Below, piece after piece: positions 8,725-17,278 of a DNA stretch of 51,727 bases. The translations under genes and the position numbers were made by a program. Source of the stretch: Stenomitos rutilans HA7619-LM2 (GTDB lineage Bacteria > Cyanobacteriota > Cyanobacteriia > Leptolyngbyales > Leptolyngbyaceae). The notes under the pieces are model-generated. The model was not told the origin of the DNA, ran no database searches, and was given only the letters and a program-made list of their open reading frames with translations. How positions within the stretch are numbered: the first letter of the stretch is position 1; each line of letters starts with the position of its first letter. The DNA is taken from the NCBI GenBank assembly GCA_019358945.1, contig JAHHIE010000046.1, positions 1 through 51,727 on the forward strand, given 5' to 3'.

Positions 8725-8979
8725 ATGATTAGCCCCGACCAGGTTGAAGCCATGATCAAGGCAGACTTGCCCGATGCTCAGGTGCAGGTGTTGACCAATG
8801 ATGGTGAGCATTACGAAGTCATCGTAGTATCGTCGCAATTTGATGGCAAACGCTTGGTGCAGCAACATCAATTAGTAAACAAGGCCGTCCAGCAGTATTT
8901 GCTCAGTGGGGCTATTCATGCGATGGCGATCAAAACTTACACCCCTCACGATTGGGCGATCGCCAGTCAAGCCGTTTGA
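8725..8979 (+). CDS. bolA: BolA-family protein
   Basis: An 84-residue BolA/IbaG-like protein. Residues 1-12 form the first helix (ISPDQVEAMIKA). The body has the BolA strand-helix pattern with EVIVVSSQFDGKRLVQQHQLV, including the class-typical F-x-G-x-x-x-V-x-x-H-x-x-V segment whose His can take part in Fe-S ligation with glutaredoxins. A longer frame from 8692 exists, but AAGGAG at 8714-8719 is five bases from the ATG at 8725, which decides the start. The next gene, 63 bases on, is a CGFS glutaredoxin. This is the known partner, and the pair acts in Fe-S cluster handling and iron sensing in many bacteria and plastids. Confidence 0.92.
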   Translation: MISPDQVEAMIKADLPDAQVQVLTNDGEHYEVIVVSSQFDGKRLVQQHQLVNKAVQQYLLSGAIHAMAIKTYTPHDWAIASQAV

Positions 8980-9042
8980 AGGGTGACAGTGATCGATTCG
9001 TGTTGATTTCGTCCTTTTGTACACATCTCATCTATCAAAACT

Positions 9043-9366
9043 ATGACTCCCGAAACCCAAGAGCGCCTCGAAACGCTGATCAACCAAAACAAAATCATGG
9101 TCTTCATGAAAGGCAACAAGCTCATGCCTCAATGCGGCTTTTCAAATAACGTTGTGCAAATTCTGAATACGCTGGGCGTGCCCTTTGAAACCGTCGATGT
9201 TCTTGCCGATTCTGATATCCGCCAGGGCATTAAAGAATACTCTAGTTGGCCCACCATTCCCCAGGTCTATATTGATGGGCAATTTGTCGGTGGTTCCGAT
9301 ATTTTGATCGAGCTTTACCAAAAAGGCGAACTACAAGAAATGGTCGAAGTTGCAATGGCTTCATAG
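9043..9366 (+). CDS. grxD: Monothiol CGFS glutaredoxin (Grx4/GrxD family)
   Basis: A 107-residue single-domain monothiol glutaredoxin. The active site is C31-G-F-S, preceded by the family signature FMKGN. The cis-Pro segment PTIPQVYIDG and the GG-S-D of VGGSDIL bind glutathione. CGFS glutaredoxins carry a glutathione-ligated [2Fe-2S] cluster and pass it to acceptors or to BolA partners, which agrees with bolA directly upstream on the same strand. The two genes are probably co-transcribed and are followed by a long hairpin at 9412-9451. Confidence 0.95.
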   Translation: MTPETQERLETLINQNKIMVFMKGNKLMPQCGFSNNVVQILNTLGVPFETVDVLADSDIRQGIKEYSSWPTIPQVYIDGQFVGGSDILIELYQKGELQEMVEVAMAS

Positions 9367-9411
9367 CATTTGATTTGCAACGCTTTCATGCAGAGCAAGA
9401 AATTTGAATCA

Positions 9412-9451
9412 ACACAAAAGGTTGGGTCAGCTTTGATCCAGCCTTTTGTGT
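9412..9451 (+). terminator. Long hairpin after bolA-grxD
   Basis: Arms 9412-9428 (ACACAAAAGGTTGGGTC) and 9435-9451 (GATCCAGCCTTTTGTGT) pair over 17 positions, two of them G-U, with a six-base loop. There is no T tract after the stem, although the descending arm holds TTTTGTGT. It most likely ends or protects the bolA-grxD transcript. Confidence 0.6.
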
Positions 9452-9770
9452 CTGCGAGTTTGTAAATCTCAACTTAATCTACCGGGTATTGACTCCAGGG
9501 CTATTTCATTCTGCTGGTAGAACGCTGGTAACGGATGGCAAACGGATGAAACAGATGTCTTCATGCGCTATTCACAGATCATTTCTCCGCTTAAGCCGCT
9601 ACAAATCCGTTGCCAATTAATACGCGCTCACTAGAATGAAACAGCCCTGCTACTGACTCTCGTATAGTGATGCCTTGAGAGCCATGACTTCTTCGAATAT
9701 GGAGCTGTTAGGCTTAAAAAACCTTTGGGAATCATGGATATATCTAAGCTGAGTTGAAGGCTCACCACAT
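9452..9770. other. Intergenic region without recognised features
   Basis: No gene with family support is seen. A leftward frame over 9650-9922 has no recognisable features. Short repeated words (AACGGATGGCAAACGGATGA near 9529-9548) are present. Nothing else stands out. Confidence 0.4.
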
Positions 9771-9956
9771 ATGTCTAAGGGTTCCGTCCAATTTGTTTTT
9801 GTCATCTTAATTCTTTTGGTTTGGATACCACTAGCTCTAAAAACTGGGCTACCCAGAATCTCTGTCGTATTCGCGGGTCTACTAGTTGGTGGTTGCGCTT
9901 CATTATTAGCCAGCATTTTCAACTGGAATTGGTTTTTTGATGAGAAACCTGCTTGA
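9771..9956 (+). CDS. Small membrane protein, unknown
   Basis: A 61-residue protein with two hydrophobic segments, about 6-24 (VQFVFVILILLVWIPLAL) and 29-50 (RISVVFAGLLVGGCASLLAS), and a short charged tail. It resembles no family I know. The hydrophobic pattern and the following small membrane ORF 12 bases downstream support coding. The overlapping leftward frame is hydrophilic and less convincing. Confidence 0.45.
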   Translation: MSKGSVQFVFVILILLVWIPLALKTGLPRISVVFAGLLVGGCASLLASIFNWNWFFDEKPA

Positions 9957-9968
9957 TCGTTTGTTAAG

Positions 9969-10115
9969 ATGCTTGGACGTAAAGGAGCTAGAATTTTTTA
10001 CTTCATCTTTGGAAGCTTTACTACATCCATTGGTGTTTGGATTGTCATTAGCCCCATGTCATTTTTGATTTATTCGCTTTATTTTTGGATGAAGTTAACT
10101 CATCAAATCAAATAG
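9969..10115 (+). CDS. Very small membrane protein (48 residues), unknown
   Basis: ATG at 9969 opens 48 codons ending in TAG at 10113-10115. The protein starts with a basic stretch (MLGRKGAR). Two hydrophobic segments follow (IFYFIFGSFTTSIGVWIVIS and SFLIYSLYFW), and it ends with KLTHQIK, so it looks like a two-helix membrane peptide. It starts 12 bases after the stop of the previous small membrane protein, so the two are probably translated from one message. No family is recognised. The reading is direct but the gene call is inference. Confidence 0.4.
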   Translation: MLGRKGARIFYFIFGSFTTSIGVWIVISPMSFLIYSLYFWMKLTHQIK

Positions 10116-10181
10116 TCATCGTAGGATGAGCTGGTAAAAGCGTAACGTCTGCTGTCACTATTGCGACAGCTTCAGCTAGCC

Positions 10182-10595
10182 ATGATGAAACAGAAACCTC
10201 CATTCCGGTTCGATCGCTTTATCCACCTGTATATTGGTGGATTCGTGCTGCTGATGTTTGGGTGGACGTATGGCAAATGGAAATTTCTTTCGACGCTCTA
10301 TGCTTCTGAGTTCTATCCTGCTATCAAACAAGCTTCTGATCATGGATGCTTAATCGGTTATGCAAAAACGATCAAAGTAATTGATTATAGTCAGAATGCT
10401 GCCGTGATTTGGTTTAAGGACAAGAGTGGAAATACCTGGTTCGGCAAACCCTGGCGATCGCTCAAGTACCCTAATTGGCAGTTTGTAAAAATCAGTTCTG
10501 AGAAGATAGAAGGCTCTTCAGGTAAATACTGTGATGTTGAAATCATCAATAGTCAAACAGGCGGCTCTGCTGACGGACACTTTTGGTATAACTAA
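10182..10595 (+). CDS. Hypothetical protein with one N-terminal membrane segment
   Basis: A 137-residue protein if started at ATG 10182; a TTG at 10161 would add seven residues. One membrane helix lies at about 15-33 (IHLYIGGFVLLMFGWTYG). The remaining hydrophilic part contains GCLIGYAKTIKVIDYSQN and VIWFKDKSGNTWFGKPW. It looks like a small domain on the far side of the membrane. Two Cys residues (in DHGCLIG and KYCDVE) could form a disulfide. Function unknown. It is the third small membrane-associated gene in a row on this strand. Confidence 0.6.
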   Translation: MMKQKPPFRFDRFIHLYIGGFVLLMFGWTYGKWKFLSTLYASEFYPAIKQASDHGCLIGYAKTIKVIDYSQNAAVIWFKDKSGNTWFGKPWRSLKYPNWQFVKISSEKIEGSSGKYCDVEIINSQTGGSADGHFWYN

Positions 10596-10636
10596 GGGCT
10601 TCAAGTTAAGCTTCTTGAGCTTGTAAGGGCGATCGC

Positions 10637-11488
10637 TCAATTCTTAATTCCCGTCGTAGCGATACCGCGAATAAATTGACGCTGACCCAGCAGAAAGAGC
10701 AGCATTACTGGCACAGTGGCAATCACAACCGCTGCCATCAACAATGACCAGTTATTCGTAAACTGCTCCTGAAAAGATGCCAGAGCAAGCTGAACGGTGC
10801 GGAGTTCTGGTCGTGTGGTAAACACCAGCGGCTTAAACAGATCGTTCCATTCGCCAATAAAGGTAAACAGAAAGAGGGTAATCAATGCTGGACGCGCCAG
10901 CGGTAGCATAATGCGCCAGAGAATCTGGAAGCGGGTTGCGCCATCGATCGCGGCAGCTTCTTCCAGTTCCACCGGGATCGTTTGAAAGTACTGTCGCAGC
11001 AGAAAAATGCCAAAGCCGTTGGCGATCGTCGGCAAGATCAACGCACCATAGGTATTGATCAGATGTCCCCACTTCAACACCAGAAAAATGGGAATCACCA
11101 ACATCTGAAACGGAATCACCAGCGTGGCTAGAATGAGCAACAAAAGTGCCTGCTTGCCGCGAAAGGAGAATCGTGCCAGAGCGTATCCGGCTAGCGCGGA
11201 GGTCAGAATCTGCCCACCCGTGACTAGCAGCGCCACCAGCGTCGAATTGGCAAAGGCCAGCAGAAAGTCGCCTTGAAGCCATGCCTGTTGGTAGTTCTGC
11301 CACGTCCAATTAGAATCATGCCCTGTTTGTGCATTCATTGGGACAAACGAGGTCACAGCCACAATGCCTAGTGGCAACAGCACTACAACCGCACCTGCTA
11401 CCAGTAAAGCCAGAGTTGCGATCGCCGATACATCATCTACCCTCTTCACAGGCACCACCGACAGTTGCTGATTATTCTTTTGGGGCAT
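10637..11488 (-). CDS. Carbohydrate-type ABC transporter permease (MalG family)
   Basis: A 283-residue inner-membrane permease with six predicted helices. The first is at about 22-45 (ATLALLVAGAVVVLLPLG). The EAA loop that docks on the ATPase is complete near residues 185-205 (EEAAAIDGATRFQILWRI, then LPLARPAL). The MalG/UgpE-type GEWNDLFKPLVF segment is also present. This subunit normally pairs with a MalF-like permease, a solute-binding protein and a MalK-like ATPase. None is next to it here, so it is an orphan within this window. The substrate cannot be told; sugars, glucosylglycerol or glycerol phosphate are possible by family. The start ATG at 11488 lies in a divergent intergenic region with ado. 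Confidence 0.88.
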   Translation of the reverse strand: MPQKNNQQLSVVPVKRVDDVSAIATLALLVAGAVVVLLPLGIVAVTSFVPMNAQTGHDSNWTWQNYQQAWLQGDFLLAFANSTLVALLVTGGQILTSALAGYALARFSFRGKQALLLLILATLVIPFQMLVIPIFLVLKWGHLINTYGALILPTIANGFGIFLLRQYFQTIPVELEEAAAIDGATRFQILWRIMLPLARPALITLFLFTFIGEWNDLFKPLVFTTRPELRTVQLALASFQEQFTNNWSLLMAAVVIATVPVMLLFLLGQRQFIRGIATTGIKN

Positions 11489-11834
11489 GATCTACCACAG
11501 TCAACGTAAGCACGTTTTCTTCAGGAGAGAAGACGATTGACAAAAGGAGCAGGAGGGGAACAAGCAAGACTGTTCTAAGAACAGTGGCATTGGGCAATCT
11601 TTTATCGTGCCCTTTGCCTCAGCCTAAGACCTAAAGGCATGTAGCAAGGATTCTACCGTATGCTTTCTACAAGCGGGAACCGAATCTTGGGTCAATTGGT
11701 CGATCCCCTACAGGAAAGAGCTAAAGTGATATAGGCACGAATCTAACCGTTTCGTCGCATTGCATCAAATTTCTTACCTTAATCGTCCCAACGCCGAGCA
11801 GTATCGGCTGCATTTTTGAGGAGACAATCGACCT
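11489..11834. promoter_or_regulatory. Divergent control region between the permease and ado, with a 15-bp palindrome
   Basis: The region holds the starts of two divergent genes. A perfect palindrome CTGTTCTAAGAACAG (11570-11584, seven-base arms around one A) lies 81 bases from the permease start and is a candidate operator. GAGGAG at 11818-11823 serves as the ribosome binding site for ado. No firm -35/-10 pair was assigned. Confidence 0.4.
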
Positions 11835-12530
11835 ATGCCGCAGCTTGAGGCTAGTGCAGCAATTGATTTTTACAGTGAACCTTACAAAGACGCTTACAGC
11901 CGCATCAACGCGATCGTGATCGAAGGCGAACAGGAAGCCAACGAAAACTACATCCGGCTTGCTGAATTACTTCCAGATTACAGTGAGCAATTGCTGAGTC
12001 TGGCAAAAATGGAGCATCGCCACAAGAAAGGCTTTGAAGCCTGTGGACGCAACCTTAAGGTGACGCCTGATTTGGAGTTTGCCCGCGAGTTCTTCTCCAA
12101 ACTGCATGAAAACTTTCAGATTGCTGCGGCTCAAAGCAACATCGTGACCTGCCTGTTGATTCAGTCACTCATTATTGAATGCTTTGCGATCGCCGCCTAC
12201 AACATCTACATTCCCGTCGCGGATGACTTTGCTCGTAAAATTACGGAAGGGGTCGTCAAGGACGAGTATAGCCACCTTAACTTTGGCGAAGAGTGGTTAA
12301 AAGCCAATTTCGAAACCGCCAAAGCTGAGCTAGAAACGGCAAACCGTCAGAACTTACCTTTGGTCTGGCAAATGTTGAACCAGGTAGAAAATGACGCTCA
12401 GGTTCTTGGCATGGAGAAAGAGTCGCTCATCGAAGATTTTATGATTCAATACGGCGAAGCATTAGAAAATATTGGCTTCAGTACACGTGAGATCATGCGC
12501 ATGTCTGCCCTGGGTCTTTCCGCCGCGTAA
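11835..12530 (+). CDS. ado: Aldehyde-deformylating oxygenase (alkane synthase)
   Basis: Converts fatty aldehydes to odd-chain alkanes or alkenes plus formate, using O2 and reducing power from ferredoxin. The 231-residue protein is a ferritin-like four-helix di-metal enzyme. All six expected metal ligands are present: Glu32, Glu60, His63, Glu115, Glu144 and His147 ([26 protein letters not shown]). Length and residue numbering match the Synechococcus enzyme. The acyl-ACP reductase that makes its aldehyde substrate follows on the same strand after 336 bases. Together they supply membrane alkanes typical of cyanobacteria. Confidence 0.97.
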   Translation: MPQLEASAAIDFYSEPYKDAYSRINAIVIEGEQEANENYIRLAELLPDYSEQLLSLAKMEHRHKKGFEACGRNLKVTPDLEFAREFFSKLHENFQIAAAQSNIVTCLLIQSLIIECFAIAAYNIYIPVADDFARKITEGVVKDEYSHLNFGEEWLKANFETAKAELETANRQNLPLVWQMLNQVENDAQVLGMEKESLIEDFMIQYGEALENIGFSTREIMRMSALGLSAA

Positions 12531-12866
12531 CAGTGCCTTAAGCGGTAGCCTGATCGGATTGTCTTCATTGCCCGTGTCCAGCCAAACGTACTTGGAAACT
12601 CTCTGTTCATGCACGTTTAGCCGTACCAAGCACTGCTGCCAGCCAAGCTCACGATGGTTCCAACCTCAAGCAATATCAGGAGTTGACGGCGATCGCTGCC
12701 AGCTCCTCTTAGTGCAGGCAATTGCTAGAAAGCTAAATATTTCAGCACTAACATCCAATTTGCGCTCAAATTGGTATTTTTGGGCACTATCTATCAGTAC
12801 TCTTTGAAGTTTGCTCATCAATAAAGCCGTTTTCATCAAAATTCTCTAAGTTTTGCAGAGTCGTTC
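12531..12866. other. Spacer between ado and aar
   Basis: No gene is supported here. A rightward frame overlapping the ado end (12472-12807) is compositionally unlike a protein. The spacer is long enough for a separate aar promoter, which agrees with separate transcription of these genes in some cyanobacteria, but no promoter was identified. Confidence 0.4.
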
Positions 12867-13886
12867 ATGTTTGGTTTAATTGGTCATCTCACGAGTCTAG
12901 AACACGCTCAAGCCGTTGCCAAAGAATTGGGGTACCCAGAGTACGCCGATCAAGGGCTTGATTTTTGGTGCAGTGCCCCGCCGCAAATTGTTGATACGAT
13001 CAAAGTCACGAGCATTACAGGCCAGACGATCGAAGGTCGCTACGTCGAATCTTGCTTTCTCCCTGAAATGTTGGCGGCCCGCCGCATCAAAGCTGCCACG
13101 CGCAAAATTATTAACGCGATGGCACACGCGCAAAAACACGGCATTAACATTACAGCGTTGGGCGGATTCTCCTCAATTATCTTTGAAAACTTCAACTTGC
13201 AGCAGATTCGGCAAGTCCGGAACGTCATGCTGGAGTTTGAGCGCTTTACAACGGGGAATACGCACACAGCCTATATCATCTGCCGTCAGGTTGAGCAGGC
13301 ATCACAGGCGCTGGGGATTAACCTCTCTACAGCTACCGTTGCGGTCTGTGGTGCAACAGGCGATATTGGGAGCGCCGTCTGCCGCTGGCTCAACGCTCGT
13401 ACTGATGTGGCTGAGCTCTTGCTTATTGCCCGTAACCAGGAGCGTCTGCAAGAACTACAGGATGAACTCGGTCGCGGCAAAATTCTCGATCTGCAAGAAG
13501 CATTGCCACAGGCAGATGTTATTGTCTGGGTTGCCAGTATGCCCAAAGGGGTGGAGATTGATCCAGCCACCTTAAAACAGCCGTGTTTACTCATCGATGG
13601 CGGCTACCCCAAAAACCTAGCAACCAAAGTGCAGCGATCGGGCATTCATGTCCTCAATGGTGGCATTGTCGAGCATTCTCTTGATATTGACTGGCGCATC
13701 ATGAAGATTGTCAACATGGATATTCCAGCCCGCCAGCTTTTTGCCTGTTTTGCCGAATCCATGCTGCTCGAATTTGAAAAGTGGCATACAAATTTCTCTT
13801 GGGGAAGAAACCACATTACGGTAGAAAAAATGGAGCAAATTGGCGAAGTTTCCGTCAAGCATGGCTTTAGACCATTGCTGGTTTAA
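12867..13886 (+). CDS. aar: Long-chain acyl-[acyl carrier protein] reductase
   Basis: Reduces acyl-ACP to fatty aldehyde with NADPH, the first step of alkane synthesis. The 339-residue protein has the N-terminal acyl-handling region. A Rossmann fold follows with GATGDIGSA at 162-170. The catalytic Cys294 lies in LFACFAES, the thioester-forming residue at the same number as in the Synechococcus enzyme. The conserved ending [20 protein letters not shown] is present. The ado gene upstream uses the product. Confidence 0.96.
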   Translation: MFGLIGHLTSLEHAQAVAKELGYPEYADQGLDFWCSAPPQIVDTIKVTSITGQTIEGRYVESCFLPEMLAARRIKAATRKIINAMAHAQKHGINITALGGFSSIIFENFNLQQIRQVRNVMLEFERFTTGNTHTAYIICRQVEQASQALGINLSTATVAVCGATGDIGSAVCRWLNARTDVAELLLIARNQERLQELQDELGRGKILDLQEALPQADVIVWVASMPKGVEIDPATLKQPCLLIDGGYPKNLATKVQRSGIHVLNGGIVEHSLDIDWRIMKIVNMDIPARQLFACFAESMLLEFEKWHTNFSWGRNHITVEKMEQIGEVSVKHGFRPLLV

Positions 13887-14071
13887 AGCCATGCTCACCC
13901 TTTAAAGCTCTTCTTTAGTCAGTTAAGACGTGTTTCACCCTTGCCCAGTTTAGAACCGTTCAAGGATTAACTGCGATAAAGCGTTTTCATGACTCTAGTA
14001 TTTGAACGATTGCTCAGGTGCCTTGCTTGACTTAGAAGAGCAAATAGAGAAGCCATCATCAACATGACTGG

Positions 14072-14161
14072 ATTAGCGATAGCTAGTGGCTCCTTAGAGT
14101 CGCTAATTTTATCTTGCGAGTAAAACCTACCGCTTTGAATGCAGACCTTGGAGCCACTAGC
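14072..14161. repeat. Nested inverted repeats after aar; possible terminator
   Basis: Two structures overlap. ATTAGCGA (14072-14079) pairs with TCGCTAAT (14100-14107), followed by TTTTA; this could end the aar transcript. GCTAGTGGCTCC (14082-14093) is repeated inverted as GGAGCCACTAGC (14150-14161), with 56 bases between them, ending just ahead of the acetyltransferase stop. The two pairings exclude each other in part. The rest of 13887-14165 shows nothing. Confidence 0.5.
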
Positions 14162-14165
14162 ACCA

Positions 14166-14756
14166 CTACGAAAAGCGGCTCAAGCGCTTGTGTAAAAGCA
14201 ATTTCCGAGGTTGCCCCAAAAACCAGCACTGCCAAAAGGAACTCTCTTGCTGCGTCTGATAACCAGCTTTAGCGTACAGTTGTCTAGCTTGATGGTTATC
14301 TTCCAAAACATGCAAATAAAGATCCTCAAAGCCTAAATCTAGTGCCACACGTTCACAGGCATGCAAAAGCTTCTGCGCCACACCTTGCCGACGGACATCT
14401 AACCGCACAGCCAAGTTTGAAAGGTAAGGATAGGGAAGGCTATGAAATTGGAACGGGTTTGTTGAACGAAGAGAAATTTCAACCGTTCCTGCTAAATCTG
14501 GCTTATCACGCGACGGCACAAACACAAACGCAACCAGACAAACATAGTTCGATGGTAAGGACGATCGCAGGCGGTAGCGCAGATCTTCATACACACCCAA
14601 GCGAAGAATTGGTAGAAACCAACGCATCATGCCAGCGCGAGGGTAAAAGCTATCAGCAAGAACCTCAACAAGTTCCGCCAGATCATTCACTTGTGCAGGG
14701 CGGACAGAGATGTGTAACGGGTTAAAAGACACTCCGTAAGAGGGCTGATTAAGCAC
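14166..14756 (-). CDS. GNAT-family N-acetyltransferase
   Basis: A 196-residue acetyl-CoA-dependent transferase. The fold is clear from the RxxGxA/G acetyl-CoA loop (DVRRQGVAQKLL, near 125-136). It is preceded by the LSNLAVRLD strand and followed by LGFEDLYLHVLEDNHQARQLYAKAGYQ, the usual GNAT C-terminal strand-helix. The N-terminal ISVRPAQVNDLAELVEVLADSF is also typical. The substrate is unknown. The start is a GTG at 14756. It lies downstream of psbB-psbT on the same strand but is separated from psbT by 215 bases holding a perfect hairpin, so it is probably a separate unit. Confidence 0.88.
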   Translation of the reverse strand: MLNQPSYGVSFNPLHISVRPAQVNDLAELVEVLADSFYPRAGMMRWFLPILRLGVYEDLRYRLRSSLPSNYVCLVAFVFVPSRDKPDLAGTVEISLRSTNPFQFHSLPYPYLSNLAVRLDVRRQGVAQKLLHACERVALDLGFEDLYLHVLEDNHQARQLYAKAGYQTQQESSFWQCWFLGQPRKLLLHKRLSRFS

Positions 14757-14870
14757 AAACGTAACTCGACAATCGTAAAACCGAAGGCATTACCTTCGCA
14801 CTGCAGTCAAGTGAGAAGCACAAGGCATCGAAACGCCTATCATTTGAGACCGTATAGCATGCTCTTCTAC

Positions 14871-14923
14871 GATACACGTGACACTTGATACCTTTGTTCA
14901 AGGTATCAAGTGTCACGTGTATC
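14871..14923. repeat. Perfect 24-bp stem hairpin between psbT and the acetyltransferase gene
   Basis: Left arm 14871-14894 and right arm 14900-14923 are exact reverse complements over 24 bases around a five-base loop (TGTTC). The left arm begins GATACACGTGACACTTGATA. It starts 48 bases past the psbT stop on the minus strand. No T tract follows on either strand. The likely role is 3'-end formation or stabilisation of the psbB-psbT message, or a recent inverted duplication. Confidence 0.8.
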
Positions 14924-14971
14924 AACGCTGAATTCAATGTGGCTCCAAAACCGCAAACAATTCAGCGTGAA

Positions 14972-15067
14972 TCACTTACCAATGCGGGGCGGTTCCCGAA
15001 AGGCGATCGCAAAGAAGAGAACGCCGATCGCCAATGTCAAAATCAAAATGTAAGCAACGCTTTCCAT
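14972..15067 (-). CDS. psbT: Photosystem II protein T
   Basis: A 31-residue single-helix photosystem II subunit: a short lumenal start (MESVAY), one hydrophobic helix ([17 protein letters not shown]), and the invariant ending REPPRIGK. PsbT sits at the dimer interface near the QA/QB region. It was read directly from the minus strand: ATG at 15067, stop TGA at 14972-14974. GGGAGA lies six bases upstream of the ATG. It follows psbB by 138 bases on the same strand, the usual psbB-psbT arrangement, so co-transcription is likely. Confidence 0.96.
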   Translation of the reverse strand: MESVAYILILTLAIGVLFFAIAFREPPRIGK

Positions 15068-15205
15068 CGAAAATCTCCCAACCATTTACTAAGAGTTAGC
15101 GGCCATTCAACCAGAAAAGGGGCGTACAACTGTTGCCAACTATCAGCCATGCTAACGTTCAGCAGATGAGTTGCACGGCCCCTTTAGAAAAGTCACACCA
15201 AAGGC

Positions 15206-16738
15206 TCAGACAGCTTCTTTACGGCGAGTGGACTTATCACCCACCTTCTGGAAGAAGCCCCACTCGACCTGCTCCTCAGAGAGATCCGGATCAACACCTG
15301 CAAACACATCCCGGAAGATGGTACGAGTGCCGTGCCAAATATGACCGAAGAAGAAGAGGAGAGCAAAGACCGCATGGCCGAAGGTGAACCAACCACGTGG
15401 GCTTGTGCGGAACACCCCATCAGAATTAAGGGTTTCGCGATCAAACTCAAACGGTTCACCCAACTGATTCGCGCGCGCATAACGCTTCACTGTTGCTGGA
15501 TCCTTGAACGTTTGACCATCCAGTTCGCCACCGTAGAAGCTTACCGTCACGCCATTCTGTTCAAAACTGTACTTCGACTCTGCCTTTCGGAATGGAATGT
15601 CTGCCCGGACAATGCCATCCTTATCAGTCAAGACAACCGGGAAGTTCTCAAAGAAGTTGGGTAGGCGGCGAACTGACAGTTCTCGACCTTCGCCATCTTT
15701 GAACACTGGATGTCCCAACCAGGTTTGAGCAATACCGTCACCCTTGTTCATCTGGCCTGTACGGAACAACCCCCCTTTTGCAGGGCTGTTACCGACATAG
15801 TCGTAAAACGCTAGCTTCTCAGGGATGCCTGAATAGGCATCTGACAAACTGGCACCGCTAGCCAAACTGGTCTGAACACGGCGCTCAATTTCTTGTTTGA
15901 AGAACTGACTATCCCACTGATACCGGGTTGGGCCAAACAGTTCGATCGGGGTAGTTGCACTACCAAACCACATCGTACCAGCCACAATAAAGGCCGCAAA
16001 AAACACGGCTGCAATACTGCTGGACAAAACCGTTTCAATATTTCCCATCCGCAACGCTTTGTACAATCGCTCCGGTGGGCGGACACTGAGATGGAACAGC
16101 CCCGCGATAATACCCACAATTCCCGCTGCAATGTGGTGTGCGACCACCCCACCAGGATTAAAGGGATTGAATCCTGCTGGCCCCCATTCAGGCGCTACAG
16201 GCTGAACGCTGCCAGTCAAACCATATGGATCTGAGACCCACATGCCAGGGCCAAACAAACCAGTAAGGTGGAAGGCACCAAAGCCAAAGCACAGTAGACC
16301 GGACAGGAACAAATGAATGCCAAACATCTTTGGCAAATCCAGCGCTGGTTCACCAGTACGAGGATCTCTAAAAAGTTCCAAATCCCAGTAGACCCAATGC
16401 CAGCAAGCCGCCAAAAACAACAGACCCGAAAGAATGATGTGGGCAGCCGCGACACCCTCAAAAGACCAGAAACCGGGGTTAACACCCGTTTCGCCAGTGA
16501 TGCTCCAGCCGCTCCAGGAACCAGTAACACCCAGACGCGCCATAAACGGCAAGACAAACATCCCCTGCCGCCAGATCGGATTTAAGACTGGATCACTAGG
16601 GTCAAAGATTGCCAATTCATAAAGCGCCATCGATCCCGCCCATCCTGCTACAAGCGCAGTGTGCATTAGATGTGTCGCAATCAGCCGTCCGGGATCATTG
16701 ATAAGGACAGTATGTACTCGATACCAGGGTAGTCCCAT
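15206..16738 (-). CDS. psbB: Photosystem II CP47 chlorophyll a-binding core antenna
   Basis: A 510-residue intrinsic antenna of photosystem II with six transmembrane helices, many chlorophyll-ligand His residues, and a large lumenal loop between helices 5 and 6 (about 260-450). The N-terminus [18 protein letters not shown] is the family start. A near-perfect Shine-Dalgarno AAGGAGGAG (complement of 16747-16755) lies eight bases upstream of the ATG, which fits very high expression. Its 3' neighbour is psbT on the same strand. Upstream, a [2Fe-2S] ferredoxin gene is divergent. Confidence 0.98.
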   Translation of the reverse strand: MGLPWYRVHTVLINDPGRLIATHLMHTALVAGWAGSMALYELAIFDPSDPVLNPIWRQGMFVLPFMARLGVTGSWSGWSITGETGVNPGFWSFEGVAAAHIILSGLLFLAACWHWVYWDLELFRDPRTGEPALDLPKMFGIHLFLSGLLCFGFGAFHLTGLFGPGMWVSDPYGLTGSVQPVAPEWGPAGFNPFNPGGVVAHHIAAGIVGIIAGLFHLSVRPPERLYKALRMGNIETVLSSSIAAVFFAAFIVAGTMWFGSATTPIELFGPTRYQWDSQFFKQEIERRVQTSLASGASLSDAYSGIPEKLAFYDYVGNSPAKGGLFRTGQMNKGDGIAQTWLGHPVFKDGEGRELSVRRLPNFFENFPVVLTDKDGIVRADIPFRKAESKYSFEQNGVTVSFYGGELDGQTFKDPATVKRYARANQLGEPFEFDRETLNSDGVFRTSPRGWFTFGHAVFALLFFFGHIWHGTRTIFRDVFAGVDPDLSEEQVEWGFFQKVGDKSTRRKEAV

Positions 16739-17278
16739 TGACTACGCTCCTCCTTGTGAATAGCTCTAGTTCAACGTATTCCTAAACATTTTATTAAAGC
16801 GCCGGACATTGGTAAATGTACCAGGTCTGAGGCTACTTCAACCTCGCACTCCCCAATCTGGTCTTTAGTTTGGCCTTCTAACAAAGCCGAATCGCAAGCT
16901 ACCAGCTAGGTTTACGAAAATGAAAGCGTATAAAGAAGTGTAACCAGTGTCCGAACCGATTGCAAGCAATCAAGAGCCTCTAAGTAAAGTTGCGAGGAAA
17001 GCGAACGAATTCTTGTAAACTTATGTAACGTCATAGTAGTTGACGATCACAAGTCAAATCATGAGAACAGTTGCGTCACTACTTAGCAAGAGCCAACCCG
17101 CTAAAACAGGCTTTTCTTCTCAAAAAAGATTGTAGGCACAGCTTTTAAGCAACTTAGAGATAAGTTTCTCCTGCTTGACTTCTCAGCAGGTGCGAGAATC
17201 AAATAGATGCAAAATATGGGCGATCGCCGAACGAAACTAGCCGTTCACCACGCAGTTGCTCTCACAAAGGAATCGTTG
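16739..17278. promoter_or_regulatory. Divergent control region of psbB and the ferredoxin gene
   Basis: This 540-base region must hold the psbB promoter (leftward) and the ferredoxin promoter (rightward). It includes the psbB ribosome binding site (16747-16755) and the ferredoxin site AAAGGA (17267-17272). Several A/T-rich stretches near 16780-16800 and 17010-17040 could be promoter elements, but none is clear enough to assign. Confidence 0.5.

Noticed and set aside
9650-9922. Leftward 90-residue hydrophilic frame
   Set aside because: It overlaps the more convincing two-helix membrane ORF at 9771-9956 and has no motif.
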